NCBI GenBank assembly: GCA_038237665.1 | Contig: JBBRYK010000032.1 | Coordinates: 1-27,016 of the forward strand | Direction of reading: 5' to 3' | DNA: 27,016 nt | Source: JBBRYK01 sp038237665 | GTDB taxonomy: Bacteria > Actinomycetota > Thermoleophilia > Gaiellales > Gaiellaceae | Shown: in pieces, positions 13,561-23,592 of the stretch | How positions within the stretch are numbered: position 1 is the stretch's first letter | How the letters are laid out: each line of letters starts with the position of its first letter | Made by a program: the position numbers and the translations under genes | Notes under the pieces: model-generated | What the model saw: the letters and a program-made list of their open reading frames with translations, nothing else | Told to the model about the DNA's origin: nothing | The model's database searches: none

Positions 13561-14210
13561 CGGCCGACTAGCTCCTCGAAACGCGGGTCTCCCCGAAGCG
13601 GCGCGAGGTCCTCGTCGCCGGCTGCGAACTGGCGGACCCGCTCCGGCTCACCCTCGATCGCCCGCGTCAGAGCCGCGAGCGCCTCGTCGCTTCGGCCGGT
13701 GCGTGCCTCGAAGCAGGCGAGGTTGTACTGCCCCGCCCAGCTGTCCGGATCGCGGGCGATGCCCTCCTCGAGCACGCGGCGGGCTTCGGCCTCGTTTCCG
13801 CGGTCCAGCTGCGCGAAGGCAACAGCCCCCCATTCCCAGCCGGACGGCTTGAAGACCTCGCCCCGCTTGGCACCGGCTCCGAGCACCGCCGTGCCGGGCT
13901 CGAGTGCGGTCGCGACTCGCCGGGTACCGGGGCGGACGAAGACGAGCGTCCCGGCAGGTGCGTCGATCTCGTCGTCGTCCCCGAGCCTGAAGGCGGCGTG
14001 GCCGCGTAGGACGACGTAGAGCTCCTCCGGCCCGCCGCGCTCGTAGTGGTCTTCGACTACCAGGTCGCCCTCGCTCTCGGCGGTGAACACGTTCACTCCG
14101 AACGCCTCGATCCCGAAACGACGCCGGACCGGCCGCCAGGAGATCGCGCCGCCCGCGACGGGCACAGCGTCGAGCTCGTCGAGCGCGGCGACCTCGAAGG
14201 CGCTAGCCAC
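13557..14210 (-). CDS. Cupin-TPR protein, paralogue 1
   Basis: 217 aa from GTG 14210. Cupin core: RRFGIEAFGVNVFTAESEG, PEELYVVLRGHAAFRLGDDD, DAPAGTLVFVRPGTRR. C-terminal TPR-like part: DSWAGQYNLACFEARTGR, SDEALAALTRAIEGEP, ending DEDLAPLRGDPRFEELVGR. It is a tandem paralogue of the gene downstream (same motifs in the same order). The start overlaps the DUF1028 stop by 8 bp (GTGGCTAG, the same arrangement as mce and its partner), with GAGGAG 10 nt upstream. A longer frame to 14507 is rejected because it has no family match there. The function is unknown. Confidence 0.85.
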   Translation of the reverse strand: MASAFEVAALDELDAVPVAGGAISWRPVRRRFGIEAFGVNVFTAESEGDLVVEDHYERGGPEELYVVLRGHAAFRLGDDDEIDAPAGTLVFVRPGTRRVATALEPGTAVLGAGAKRGEVFKPSGWEWGAVAFAQLDRGNEAEARRVLEEGIARDPDSWAGQYNLACFEARTGRSDEALAALTRAIEGEPERVRQFAAGDEDLAPLRGDPRFEELVGR

Positions 14211-15045
14211 GATCCCGCAGCTCCTCGAGAACCACCGGATCGATCGCCTCGATGCCGTCGACGCGCTCCTCCAGATTCTCGTTCCCGGCCCAGCGGCGGA
14301 GCCCCTCGGCGACGTCTCCGTCGTAGCCGAGCCGGGCGAGCCGGCCCGCCAGCTCGCTGCGCAGCTTCGGGTCGACCGGAATCCACTCGTTCCGCGGCGT
14401 CTTTCCGAAGATCGCCTGGTGCAGGTCGTACACCCGCCGGAGCTCGTCGATCGGCCACTCGTGATCGTCGACCCGCAGGTCGACGAGGCTGTCGGAAAGC
14501 TTCCCATAGCCGCCGTCCTTCTCGACGACGAGCAGCGCTGACGACTGTTGGCCGCGGCTGTCGCCGCCGGCCTGCTGCGCTGCGGTCAGGCAGTCGATCA
14601 GCCGCTCGGCGAGCGGGCGGCCGGCGGTGGCCAGGAACGTCGACTCGAGGGCCGCGACCGTCTTCTCGGAGACGAGGATGTTGCCCTGGACCGCGTAGCC
14701 CGGACCGGCGCGACCGCCCGCCCAGGCATGGCACTCCCGGCCGGTGAACGTCGCACTGCGGCCCTCGCCGTCGACGACGCCCAGCTGCCGCTGCTCGCGA
14801 CCGTCGTCGGCCGCGGTCAGCCGGGCGACGACCTCGTCGGCCGCGAGGCCCTCGCGCAGGAGAGCCAGGCCGTCCGGGCCGTAGCGCGGGTTCGCGTACG
14901 ACTGCGTGGCGATCGCGCCGACGTGCGGCTCGGCCCACGGAACGACGGAGCCGACCGCCAGGAACTTCGACTGCGTGGCGACGCCCCACTGCCCCGCCGT
15001 GACGTCGCAGGCGCAGATCGAGTAGGTGGCGACGACCTCAGCCAT
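14203..15045 (-). CDS. DUF1028-family protein
   Basis: 280 aa. The N-terminal 200 residues match DUF1028: YSICACDVTAGQWGVATQSK, FLAVGSVVPWAEPHVGAIATQ, YGPDGLALLREGLAADEV, AVQGNILVSEKTVAA and SSALLVVEKDGGYG. DUF1028 proteins are thought to have an Ntn-hydrolase-like fold; the activity is not established. The last 80 residues (DELRRVYDLHQAIFGKTP onward) form the extra helical C-terminal part seen in many members, often called peptidoglycan-binding-like. No signal peptide is visible. The ATG overlaps the upstream small gene by 8 bp, and the cupin gene overlaps its end, so it sits in a translationally coupled series. Confidence 0.88.
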   Translation of the reverse strand: MAEVVATYSICACDVTAGQWGVATQSKFLAVGSVVPWAEPHVGAIATQSYANPRYGPDGLALLREGLAADEVVARLTAADDGREQRQLGVVDGEGRSATFTGRECHAWAGGRAGPGYAVQGNILVSEKTVAALESTFLATAGRPLAERLIDCLTAAQQAGGDSRGQQSSALLVVEKDGGYGKLSDSLVDLRVDDHEWPIDELRRVYDLHQAIFGKTPRNEWIPVDPKLRSELAGRLARLGYDGDVAEGLRRWAGNENLEERVDGIEAIDPVVLEELRDRG

Positions 15046-15316
15046 AGGTGAGCTCGGTCAGGTCGAGGTCGAGAAGATCGCCGGCGCCGCGCGGTACGAC
15101 GACGCACGACACCTCGGGACGGGCCAGCGCGGCCTGCACCTGCTCGGGGGTCGAGGCGCGCACGACGACGGGCCGACCGCCGGCGTGCGCCTTCTCGAGC
15201 GCCTTTCGGTCGGCGACGTCCTCGACCACGAGCGCATGGTCGTCCAGCTCGATCTCCCCTTCCAGCGCGATCTCAGGGACCTTTCGTCCTGTTGCCCCGA
15301 ACCAGCGCTCTCTCAC
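15038..15316 (-). CDS. Small protein of unknown function in the UPF0173-DUF1028 cluster
   Basis: 92 aa. The start is GTG 15316, 10 bp after the stop of the UPF0173 gene, with GGGG about 6 nt upstream. The sequence has an acidic first half (EIALEGEIELDDHALVVEDV) and an alternating pattern of strands and helices (RPVVVRASTPEQVQAALARP, VSCVVVPRGAGDLLDLDL) that would suit a small alpha/beta domain. I do not recognise the family. Its end overlaps the start of DUF1028 by 8 bp, which supports it as a true gene. No cysteine or histidine cluster and no membrane segment are seen. Confidence 0.7.
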   Translation of the reverse strand: MRERWFGATGRKVPEIALEGEIELDDHALVVEDVADRKALEKAHAGGRPVVVRASTPEQVQAALARPEVSCVVVPRGAGDLLDLDLTELTYG

Positions 15317-15326
15317 CGGCGCCCCG

Positions 15327-16019
15327 TCAAAGCGTGTAGGTCTCCCCGGGCTGGAGCTCGACTACCTCCACCCCCTCGGCGAGGTCGCGGAGCTCGGCCG
15401 GGGTGCCGGTGAGCAGCGGGAACGTCCCGTAGTGGCAGGGGACGCAGCGGTCGACGCCGAGCAGCTCCAGCGCCACCGAGGCCTCCAGCGGATCCATCGT
15501 GAAGTGCCCCCCGATCGGCAGCACGGCCAGGTCCGGCTTGTAGATGCGCCCGATCAGGCTCATGTCGCCGAAGACGCAGGTGTCGCCGGCGAAGTAGATC
15601 GAGGTGTCGTCCTCCAGCCGGAGGACGATCCCGGCGGCTTCGCCCAGGTACGCGCCCTCGTCCGACGAGCTGGAGTGGAAGGCGTTCGTGAGCGTGAAAT
15701 GGACGCCCGCCTTCTCGACGGTGCCCCCCTTGTTCGGCGCCTCGGACATGTCTTCGGGGAGACCCTGGCCGGTGAGCCAGGAACGCAGCTCCAGCAATGC
15801 GATCACAGGGCAGCCGAACTTCTTCGCCAGCTCGACCGTTTCCCCGACATGGTCGCCGTGGCCGTGCGTGAGCGCGATCGCGTCGACGCGCTCGGGCTCC
15901 TGCTCCGCCTCCGGGCACTTGGGGTTTCCGAGCCAGGGGTCGACGTAGATGCGCTTGCCGCCCGGGCTGTCGACGCGAAAGCTCGCATGCCCGAGCCAGG
16001 TGATCGTGGACGGTGTCAT
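15327..16019 (-). CDS. UPF0173-family metal-dependent hydrolase (metallo-beta-lactamase fold)
   Basis: 230 aa. It begins with TITWLGHASFRVD, carries the metal motif HGHGDH at 52-57, then FAGDTCVFGDM (ligand Asp) and a late CHYGTFPLLTG (ligand His). This order and the length match UPF0173 proteins of the metallo-beta-lactamase superfamily, which bind two metals. The natural substrate is not established. It is the first gene of a five-gene minus-strand cluster. A TAGATT box lies 6 nt upstream of the ATG, with no Shine-Dalgarno sequence. It is divergent from the small membrane protein at 16074. Confidence 0.92.
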   Translation of the reverse strand: MTPSTITWLGHASFRVDSPGGKRIYVDPWLGNPKCPEAEQEPERVDAIALTHGHGDHVGETVELAKKFGCPVIALLELRSWLTGQGLPEDMSEAPNKGGTVEKAGVHFTLTNAFHSSSSDEGAYLGEAAGIVLRLEDDTSIYFAGDTCVFGDMSLIGRIYKPDLAVLPIGGHFTMDPLEASVALELLGVDRCVPCHYGTFPLLTGTPAELRDLAEGVEVVELQPGETYTL

Positions 16020-16025
16020 GGGCGA

Positions 16026-16031
16026 AATCTA
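16026..16031 (-). promoter_or_regulatory. -10-like box, leaderless type, before the UPF0173 gene
   Basis: TAGATT on the minus strand ends 6 nt before the ATG at 16019. It is one of the closest matches to TATAAT among the boxes in the window and would drive the five-gene cluster down to 12871. Confidence 0.55.
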
Positions 16032-16073
16032 AACGTTGGAGGACCGTCCGGCGCGGCCGCGAATGTTGGTCTC

Positions 16074-16409
16074 GTGGGCCTCCGGTTCACCGCACCAGCG
16101 CTCGCCGGCCTGGCGGCGCTCCTCGCGCTCGGGGGGGTTCCCGGCGTGGCCCACGTCGTTCTCCTCCCCGCGGTGCTGGCCGGCGGGATGATGATCCTCG
16201 ATGCCGTGTCGGAGCGGGTGTCGAAGCGCGGCGGGAACGCCGAGGTCGTGCTCGCAGCGGGGGCGCTCGTCGCGATCCTCGTCGCAGCCGCCGCGCGCTC
16301 GCCGCTCCTTGCGCTCGGTGCCGTGGCGGCAGGAGCGTTGCGGCCGCTCTGTGCGGCACTCCGTGAGACCGCGCTCGAACCGATCCCGGACGAGATAGCC
16401 GGGTACTAG
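16074..16409 (+). CDS. Small membrane protein of unknown function
   Basis: 111 aa from GTG 16074. Three or four hydrophobic segments are seen: APALAGLAALLALGG (about 8-22), VAHVVLLPAVLAGGMMIL (27-44), VVLAAGALVAILVAAAA and LLALGAVAAGALRPL (60-95). A basic loop, SERVSKRGGN, separates the first and second pairs, and the tail is soluble. No family is recognised. It lies alone on the plus strand and converges on nuoN; the two stop codons share the palindrome CTAG (16406-16409). The open frame upstream to 15048 is a shadow of the UPF0173/DUF1028 genes. Confidence 0.6.
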   Translation: MGLRFTAPALAGLAALLALGGVPGVAHVVLLPAVLAGGMMILDAVSERVSKRGGNAEVVLAAGALVAILVAAAARSPLLALGAVAAGALRPLCAALRETALEPIPDEIAGY

Positions 16410-17892
16410 AGCGGCAGGGCGTCTGCGGCGTCGCGGGCGAGGTCGATCAGCGGCTGCACGGCGAAGAAGGAGCCGACCGTGACGACGAGGCAGGCCGCGA
16501 CCGAGCCCTGCAGCAGCAACTCGCGCGGAGGCGACCCACCGCTCGGGGCCAGCTGAAGCTCGGCCGAAGGTCGCATGTACAGCGCCCGGATGACGCCGAG
16601 GTAGTAGTAGAGGCTGACCGCCGTGGCGGCGAGCCCGACGATCACGAGCCAGATCCAGCCGTGGCGGTAGGCCGCGGAGAAGACGTAGAACTTGCCGACG
16701 AAGCCGCCGGTCAGGGGGAAGCCCGCGAAGCCGAGCATGAACACCCACATCGCGGCGCCGAGCAGTGGCCGCTCCCAGCCGAAGCCGGCCAGGTTGTCGA
16801 GCGTGACCGGCTGGCCGAGCTCGCGCTCCCGCGCGGCGACGACGCCGAAGGCCCCCAGCGACATCGCCGAGTACGGGATCAGGTAGTAGAGGAGAGCCCG
16901 CCCGCCGAGCCCGTTGGCCGCCGCGATCGCGATCAGCATGAACCCTGCGTGCGAGATCGACGAGTACGCCAGCATGCGCTTGACGTTGCGCTGGACGAGC
17001 GCCGCAAGGTTTCCGATCGTCAGCGAGGCGCAGGCGATCGCGGCGATCGCGATCCGCCACAGGTGCGTCTCGGCGGGGAACGCAACCGTGAGGACGCGCA
17101 GCGTCAGGACGAGGGCGGCGGTCTTCGTCGCCGCCGACATGAATGCCGTCACCGGGGTCGGTGCGCCCTCGTAGACGTCCGGCGTCCACATGTGGAACGG
17201 AGCCGCCGAGGCCTTGAAGCCGAGCCCGACGAGGATCATCGCCAGGCCGGTGAGGAGGACGACGTCGTCGGTGAGGCCGCGCGCGGCGACGGCATTCGCG
17301 ATCGCGCCGAAGCGCAGACCACCGGTGGCCGCGTAGACCAGCGCCGAGCCGAAGAGGAGGATGGCCGAGCCGAAGCCTCCGACGATCAGGTACTTGAGAC
17401 CCGCCTCGAGCGAGCGGACGAGGTCGACGTCGATCGCGCAGAGGACGTAGAGGCAGAGCGAGAACCACTCCAGGGCGAGGAACAGCGTGATCAGGTTGTT
17501 GGCCGAGACGATGAAGGCCATGCCCGCCCCGGCTGCGGCGAGCAGCGCGTAGTACTCGGCGATGTGGTCGTCACTCATCCGCTCGGAGTAGGAGATCCCG
17601 ACCGCGAGCAGCCCGGCACCGGCGATCACGATCTGCGCGAGCGCCCCCCACCGGTCGCGGGTGACCGCGTCGCCGATCTCCTCGACGGAGACGCTGCTGT
17701 AGCCGTAGACGAGTGCGGCGGCCACGAGCGCGCCGAGAAAGCCGCCTGCGCACAGGAAGGCGGCCACTGGCCGCTTCCACGCCTGCGGGACGAGGACGGC
17801 GGTGAGCAGGGCGAGCGCCGAGACCCCGAGCAGCGCGAGCTCCGGCGAGAGCTCGAACCAGTCGATCGAGGGCGTGTTCAGAGCCGCGGCGA

Positions 17893-17896
<4 letters not shown>
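16406..17896 (-). CDS. nuoN: NADH:quinone oxidoreductase subunit N
   Basis: 496 aa, about 14 membrane helices. This is one of the three antiporter-like proton-channel subunits of complex I. The family motif is MWTPDVYEGAPTPVTAFMS with the following helix SAATKTAALVLTLR supplying the channel lysine; ALEWFSLCLYVLCA carries the conserved membrane glutamate. It is the last gene of the operon. ATG 17896 overlaps the nuoM stop as ATGA; the frame stays open further upstream but has no match. It ends in the CTAG palindrome shared with the convergent small membrane protein. Confidence 0.95.
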
Positions 17897-19346
<1,450 letters not shown>

Positions 19347-19350
<4 letters not shown>

Positions 19351-21254
19351 CGCACCGCCACGAAGACGATCGCCAGGGCGGCGAGGCTCGCCGCCACGGC
19401 GAGCGCGTAGACGCGCACGAGGCCTGTCTGCAGCCGGGACGACTCACGGCCGAGCCCGCGGAACACGCCCGCGACGCCCGCGATCGTGCCCCCGACGAGC
19501 GGTCCCTCGACGAGTGCGTAGAGCAGGCGCGCCGTGACAACCGCCGGCCGGTAGAAGAGGGCGTCGTACAGCTCGTCGAAGTAGAACTTGTGCTCGAGCA
19601 GCGCCCGCAGCCGCGGCCAGGTGGGGATCGCCTCGTGACGGCTGCCGTAGTAGCTCCAGGCAAGGCCCGCGCCCATGAGGCCCAGCGCGACCGCGAGCCC
19701 GCTCGAGGCGGCCTCCTGCCAGCCGGTCGCCTCGGCGAGGGGCTCGGCGACGGGCCGCAGCCAGTCCGTTACGGGCGTCCAGACGTTGGCGAACTGGATC
19801 CAGCCGCCGATCGTGGCCAGGATCGCGAGGATGCCCACCGGCACGAACAGGGACCAGCGGGCGACGCGATCGCCGTGGTGGTGCGGCGGGTGCTCGCGGA
19901 CGTAGTCGGACTGCTCGCCGCCGAAGACGACGAAGATCAGCCGGAACGTGTAGAGGCCGGTGAGGAACGCACCGCCGAGGCCGGCGAACCAGAGGATGTC
20001 GCCGTACCAGCCGTGGTGGAGCGCGGCGGCCAGGATCGAGTCCTTCGAGAAGAACCCTGCGAAGGGCGGAACCCCGACGAGCGCGAGACCGCCGATCAGG
20101 AACGCAGCCCAGGTCCAGGGCATCAGCCTGCGCAGGCCCCCCATCTTGCGGATGTCCTGCTCGCCTGCCAGCGCGTGGATGACGATGCCGGCTGCCATGA
20201 AGAGCAGCGCCTTGAAGAAGGCGTGCGTCATCAGGTGGAACATCCCGTTCGCGTAGGCGCCGAGGCCCACGCCGAGGAACATGTAGCCGATCTGCGACAT
20301 CGTCGAGTAGGCGATCACCCGCTTGATGTCGGTCTGGACGAGCGCGATCAGGCCGGCCAGCACGAGCGTCGCGGCGCCGAGGCCTGCGGCGAGATCCTGG
20401 ACCTTCGGCGCAAGCTCGAAGATCGCGTGCGTGCGGACGATCAGGTAGACGCCCGCCGTCACCATCGTTGCGGCGTGGATCAAGGCGCTGACCGGGGTCG
20501 GTCCCTCCATCGCGTCCGGGAGCCAGGTGTGGAGCGGAAGCTGCGCCGACTTCGCTACCGCCCCGCCGAGCAGCCCGAGGGCGATCAGGTTGATCGCCCA
20601 GTGGTTCGAGGCCAGCTGCGGGGCGACGCCCGACGTGCTGCTCGAGAACGCCTCGAAGTCCAGGGTGCCGGTCTGCTGGATGAGCAGGAAGAGGGCGAGC
20701 GCCATCGTCGCATCGCCGAGCGCGTTCATGATGAACGCCTTCTTCGCGGCCGCGATCGCGCTCGCGCGCTGGTGCCAGAAGCCGATCAGCAGATACGAGG
20801 AGAGGCCGACGAGCCCCCAGCCGGCGAGCAGGATCAGCAGGTTGCCGCCCTGGACGAGCAGCAGCATCGAGAACACGAACAGCGCCATGTAGGCGAAGTA
20901 GCGGCGCTCCTCGTCGTCGCCGTCCATGTAGCCGACCGAGTACCAGACGATCAGCGACCCGACGCCGGCGACGACCAGCATCATGAAGACCGAGAGCGGG
21001 TCGACGAGGATCCGGAGGCCGAAGTGGAGGTCACCCGCCGTGAGCCAGGACCAGAGCGTCGAGGCCTGCGAGCGATCGGCCGGCTGCCGGTCCCAGAGCA
21101 GGAAGAACGTGACGACGGCCGCGGCGAAGGCCCCGGCACACGCGGTGGTGGCGAGGTAGCCGGCGCCGCGACGGGTGATGCGGTTGCCGGCGAGCGTGAT
21201 CGCCAGCGCCGCAGCGAGTGGCAGGCCCAGGCAGATCCAGGAGGAAACGATCAT
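19347..21254 (-). CDS. nuoL: NADH:quinone oxidoreductase subunit L
   Basis: 635 aa, the distal proton-channel subunit, with about 16 membrane helices and the long lateral helix near the C-terminus. Motifs: LLILLAGWGLVGLSSYLLIGFW, LPLHTWLPDAMEGPTPVSAL, IHAATMVTAGVYLIVR, AYSTMSQIGYMFLGVG and MTHAFFKALLFMAAG with the conserved lysine. Length and motif order are normal for the family. It overlaps nuoK and nuoM by 4 bp on each side (ATGA). Confidence 0.96.
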
Positions 21255-21559
21255 CCGCGCAAGGTCGTCAGCTGGTCGACGTCGAGCGCCACCTCCCGTC
21301 GCGACATCGCCACGATCAGGCCGAGGCCGACGACGACCTCCGAGGCGGCGACGGCCATGACGGTCAGGGCGAAGATCTGCCCGTCACCGTGCCCGTAGTG
21401 GCGCGAGGCCGCGATCAGGGCGAGGTTGCAGCCGTTGAGCATGATCTCCAGCGAGAGCAGCACGATCAGCGGGCTGCGCCGGATCATCACGCCGAGCGCA
21501 CCCATGGCGAAGAGGAACGCGGCCACGGACAGGTACCAGGCGGTGTCAGGACCTTTCAA
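21251..21559 (-). CDS. nuoK: NADH:quinone oxidoreductase subunit K
   Basis: 102 aa, three membrane helices: WYLSVAAFLFAMGALGVM, SPLIVLLSLEIMLNGCNLAL with the conserved membrane glutamate of helix 2, and ALTVMAVAASEVVVGLGLIVA with the second conserved glutamate of helix 3. It couples quinone chemistry to proton movement at the base of the membrane arm. The start is TTG 21559, set by an AGGAGG 6 nt upstream inside nuoJ; the 14-bp overlap with nuoJ is larger than the other junctions. The helix 1 to start distance is normal for NuoK. Confidence 0.93.
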   Translation of the reverse strand: MKGPDTAWYLSVAAFLFAMGALGVMIRRSPLIVLLSLEIMLNGCNLALIAASRHYGHGDGQIFALTVMAVAASEVVVGLGLIVAMSRREVALDVDQLTTLRG

Positions 21560-22112
21560 GCGAGACCTCCTCGCGAGTGGTCCGGCGCGAGTGGTGGCCG
21601 AGGATGATTCCGCCGACCGCCGCGATCAGGAGGACGATCGACGTGATCTCGAAAGCGAGCAGGTGGTCGGTGAGGAACAGGCGGCCGATCGCCGCCGGGC
21701 TGCCGAACCCGTCCGTGATCTGCGCCGAGGTCGAGAAATGACCGGCCGCGTCGATCCCGATCACGGTCACGATCTCGCCGAGGAGCGCGCCTGCCGTGAC
21801 GACCGCGCCGAGCGTCTGCCAGCTCGCCGAGCCCGCCCAGGGCGCGTCCGCGCGGCCGCCCAGGTAGGCGATGACGAAGAGGAACATGACCATCACCGCG
21901 CCGGCGTACACCAGCACCTGCGCGGCCGCGACGAACTCGGCCGAGAGGAGTAGGTACAGCACGGCCAGCGAGCCGAGGTTCCCGATCAGGGCCAGCGCCG
22001 AGTAGAAGGGGTTCGAGAAGCTGACCACCGCCGCGCCCGAGCCGAGGCACGCGATGACCGCCAGGCACCACACCGCCCACACGACGACGTTGCCTGCGCT
22101 GGCAGCAACCAT
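21546..22112 (-). CDS. nuoJ: NADH:quinone oxidoreductase subunit J
   Basis: 188 aa, five membrane helices. Family motifs are SFSNPFYSALALIGNLGSLAVLYLLL and AEFVAAAQVLVYAGAVMVMFLFVI, the pi-bulge helix 3 region that moves during turnover. The C-terminal third (LLAFEITSIVLLIAAVGGIIL) is the fifth helix. ATG 22112 overlaps the nuoI stop by one base (TGATG), with AAGGA about 9 nt upstream. The open frame to 22448 is a shadow of nuoI. Confidence 0.94.
   Translation of the reverse strand: MVAASAGNVVVWAVWCLAVIACLGSGAAVVSFSNPFYSALALIGNLGSLAVLYLLLSAEFVAAAQVLVYAGAVMVMFLFVIAYLGGRADAPWAGSASWQTLGAVVTAGALLGEIVTVIGIDAAGHFSTSAQITDGFGSPAAIGRLFLTDHLLAFEITSIVLLIAAVGGIILGHHSRRTTREEVSLERS
21566..21571 (-). promoter_or_regulatory. 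Shine-Dalgarno site deciding the nuoK TTG start
   Basis: AGGAGG on the minus strand, within the 3' end of nuoJ, with 6 nt to the TTG at 21559. It is the strongest ribosome binding site in the operon. Confidence 0.75.
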
Positions 22113-22609
22113 CAGGAGTGGTCCTTGTAGTACGGGATCGGCGTGTCGAACAGGGACGGGTCGGCGACCGGTACGCGCTTGATCGGCTCTCCGAGCAGGA
22201 TGTCCTTCGTGTAGATCAGGTCGTCTCGCGAGTACTCCGAGAGTTCGAACTCGTTCCCGAGCGTGATCGCGTCGAACGGGCAGGCGAGCTCGCAGTAGCC
22301 GCAGAAGATGCAGCGGCTCATGTTGATCTCGTAGATGCGCGCGTAGCGCTCGCCGGGGGAGACCCGGTTCCCGGGCGTGTTCTCCTCGGCGACGACGCGA
22401 ATGCAGTCGGCGGGGCAGGCGGCGGCGCAGAGCGAGCAGCCGACGCACTTCTCGAGCCCGTTCTGGTGACGGTGGAGGCGGTGCCGCCCGCGGAAGCGCG
22501 GGTACACCGGCCGCTTGTACTCCGGGTACTGCTGCGTGATCGGCTTCTTGAAGAGCTGCCGGAAGGTGACCGCGAAGCCCTTCAGGCTCTCGATCGGCTG
22601 CGGGCTCAC
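22112..22609 (-). CDS. nuoI: NADH:quinone oxidoreductase subunit I
   Basis: 165 aa, the two-cluster ferredoxin subunit that carries N6a and N6b between NuoG and NuoB. Cysteine sets are C55-x2-C58-x2-C61-x3-C65 (KCVGCSLCAAACP) and C100-x2-C103-x2-C106-x3-C110 (RCIFCGYCELACP). The N-terminal amphipathic helix (LKGFAVTFRQLFKKPIT) lies along the membrane. GTG 22609 overlaps the nuoH stop as GTGA; the upstream frame extension to 22792 is rejected because it has no match. Confidence 0.96.
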   Translation of the reverse strand: MSPQPIESLKGFAVTFRQLFKKPITQQYPEYKRPVYPRFRGRHRLHRHQNGLEKCVGCSLCAAACPADCIRVVAEENTPGNRVSPGERYARIYEINMSRCIFCGYCELACPFDAITLGNEFELSEYSRDDLIYTKDILLGEPIKRVPVADPSLFDTPIPYYKDHS

Positions 22610-23592
22610 GTCGCTGCCACCACGAGCGCCGTGACGACCGCGTTGACCGTCGCCACGGGTAGCAGGACCTTCCAGCCGAAGCGCATCAGCTGGTCGTAGC
22701 GGAGCCGCGGCAGGGTCGCGCGGATCCAGATGAAGACCGAGACTCCGAGGAAGAGCTTGATGAAAAACCAGAGCGGCCCGAGCGGCGCCCACGGGCCCTC
22801 CCAGCCGCCGAAGAACAGCGTCACGGTCAGGGCCGAGATGACGATCATGTTCACGTACTCGGCCATCTGGAAGAGGCCCCAGCGCATGCCGGAATACTCC
22901 GTGTGATAGCCGCCCACGAGCTCGGTATCCGCCTCCGGCAGGTCAAACGGGGGCCGGTTCGTTTCGGCCACGCCGGCGATCATGAAGACGAGGAGCCCGA
23001 CGAACTGGGGGGCGGCGAACCAGATCGTGTCGATCTGCTTGTTGACGATGTCGACGAGCGAGAGCGAATGGCCCATGAGGACTACGCCGAGCACCGCCAG
23101 GGCGAGCGAGACCTCGTAGGAGACCATCTGCGCGCAGGTTCGCATCGCGCCCAGGAGCGAGTACTTCGACTCGGACGCCCAGCCGCCGACGATGAACCCG
23201 TAGATCCCGAGCGAGCCGAGCGCGAAGATCAGGATCAGCGAGATCGGCACGTCGGCGACGACGCCGTTGACGTGCCAGTGCCAGATCTTCCAGCCCGGGC
23301 CGAACGGGATCACGCTGAACGCGGAGAGGGCGGTGAAGGCCGAGAAGGCCGGCGCGGCGATGTAGAGGACGTCGATCGCGGCCAGCGGCGCGAACGCCTC
23401 CTTGCGGACCATCTTGATCAGGTCGGCGAACGGCTGGAGCAGTCCGAAGGGCCCAGCGCGGTTCGGCCCGTAGCGTAGCTGCATGCGACCCAGGAGCTTC
23501 CGCTCGAGCAGGGTCGTGAAGGCCATGGCCAGCAGCAGCAGGTTGATGATCAGCAGCGCCTTGATGGCGCCGATCCACCACGGCTCGGTCAT
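22606..23592 (-). CDS. nuoH: NADH:quinone oxidoreductase subunit H
   Basis: 328 aa, eight membrane helices. It forms most of the quinone chamber entry. Motifs: TLLERKLLGRMQLRYGPNRAGP, LQPFADLIKMVRKE and the acidic loop VAETNRPPFDLPEADTELVG followed by GYHTEYSGMRWGLF, all intact. ATG 23592 overlaps the nuoG stop as ATGA. The length is normal. Confidence 0.96.
   Translation of the reverse strand: MTEPWWIGAIKALLIINLLLLAMAFTTLLERKLLGRMQLRYGPNRAGPFGLLQPFADLIKMVRKEAFAPLAAIDVLYIAAPAFSAFTALSAFSVIPFGPGWKIWHWHVNGVVADVPISLILIFALGSLGIYGFIVGGWASESKYSLLGAMRTCAQMVSYEVSLALAVLGVVLMGHSLSLVDIVNKQIDTIWFAAPQFVGLLVFMIAGVAETNRPPFDLPEADTELVGGYHTEYSGMRWGLFQMAEYVNMIVISALTVTLFFGGWEGPWAPLGPLWFFIKLFLGVSVFIWIRATLPRLRYDQLMRFGWKVLLPVATVNAVVTALVVAAT

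Noticed and set aside
15048..16073. Long plus-strand frame leading into the small membrane protein
   Set aside because: It is antisense to the UPF0173 gene and its small downstream neighbour and has low-complexity composition; only the last 111 residues look like a protein.
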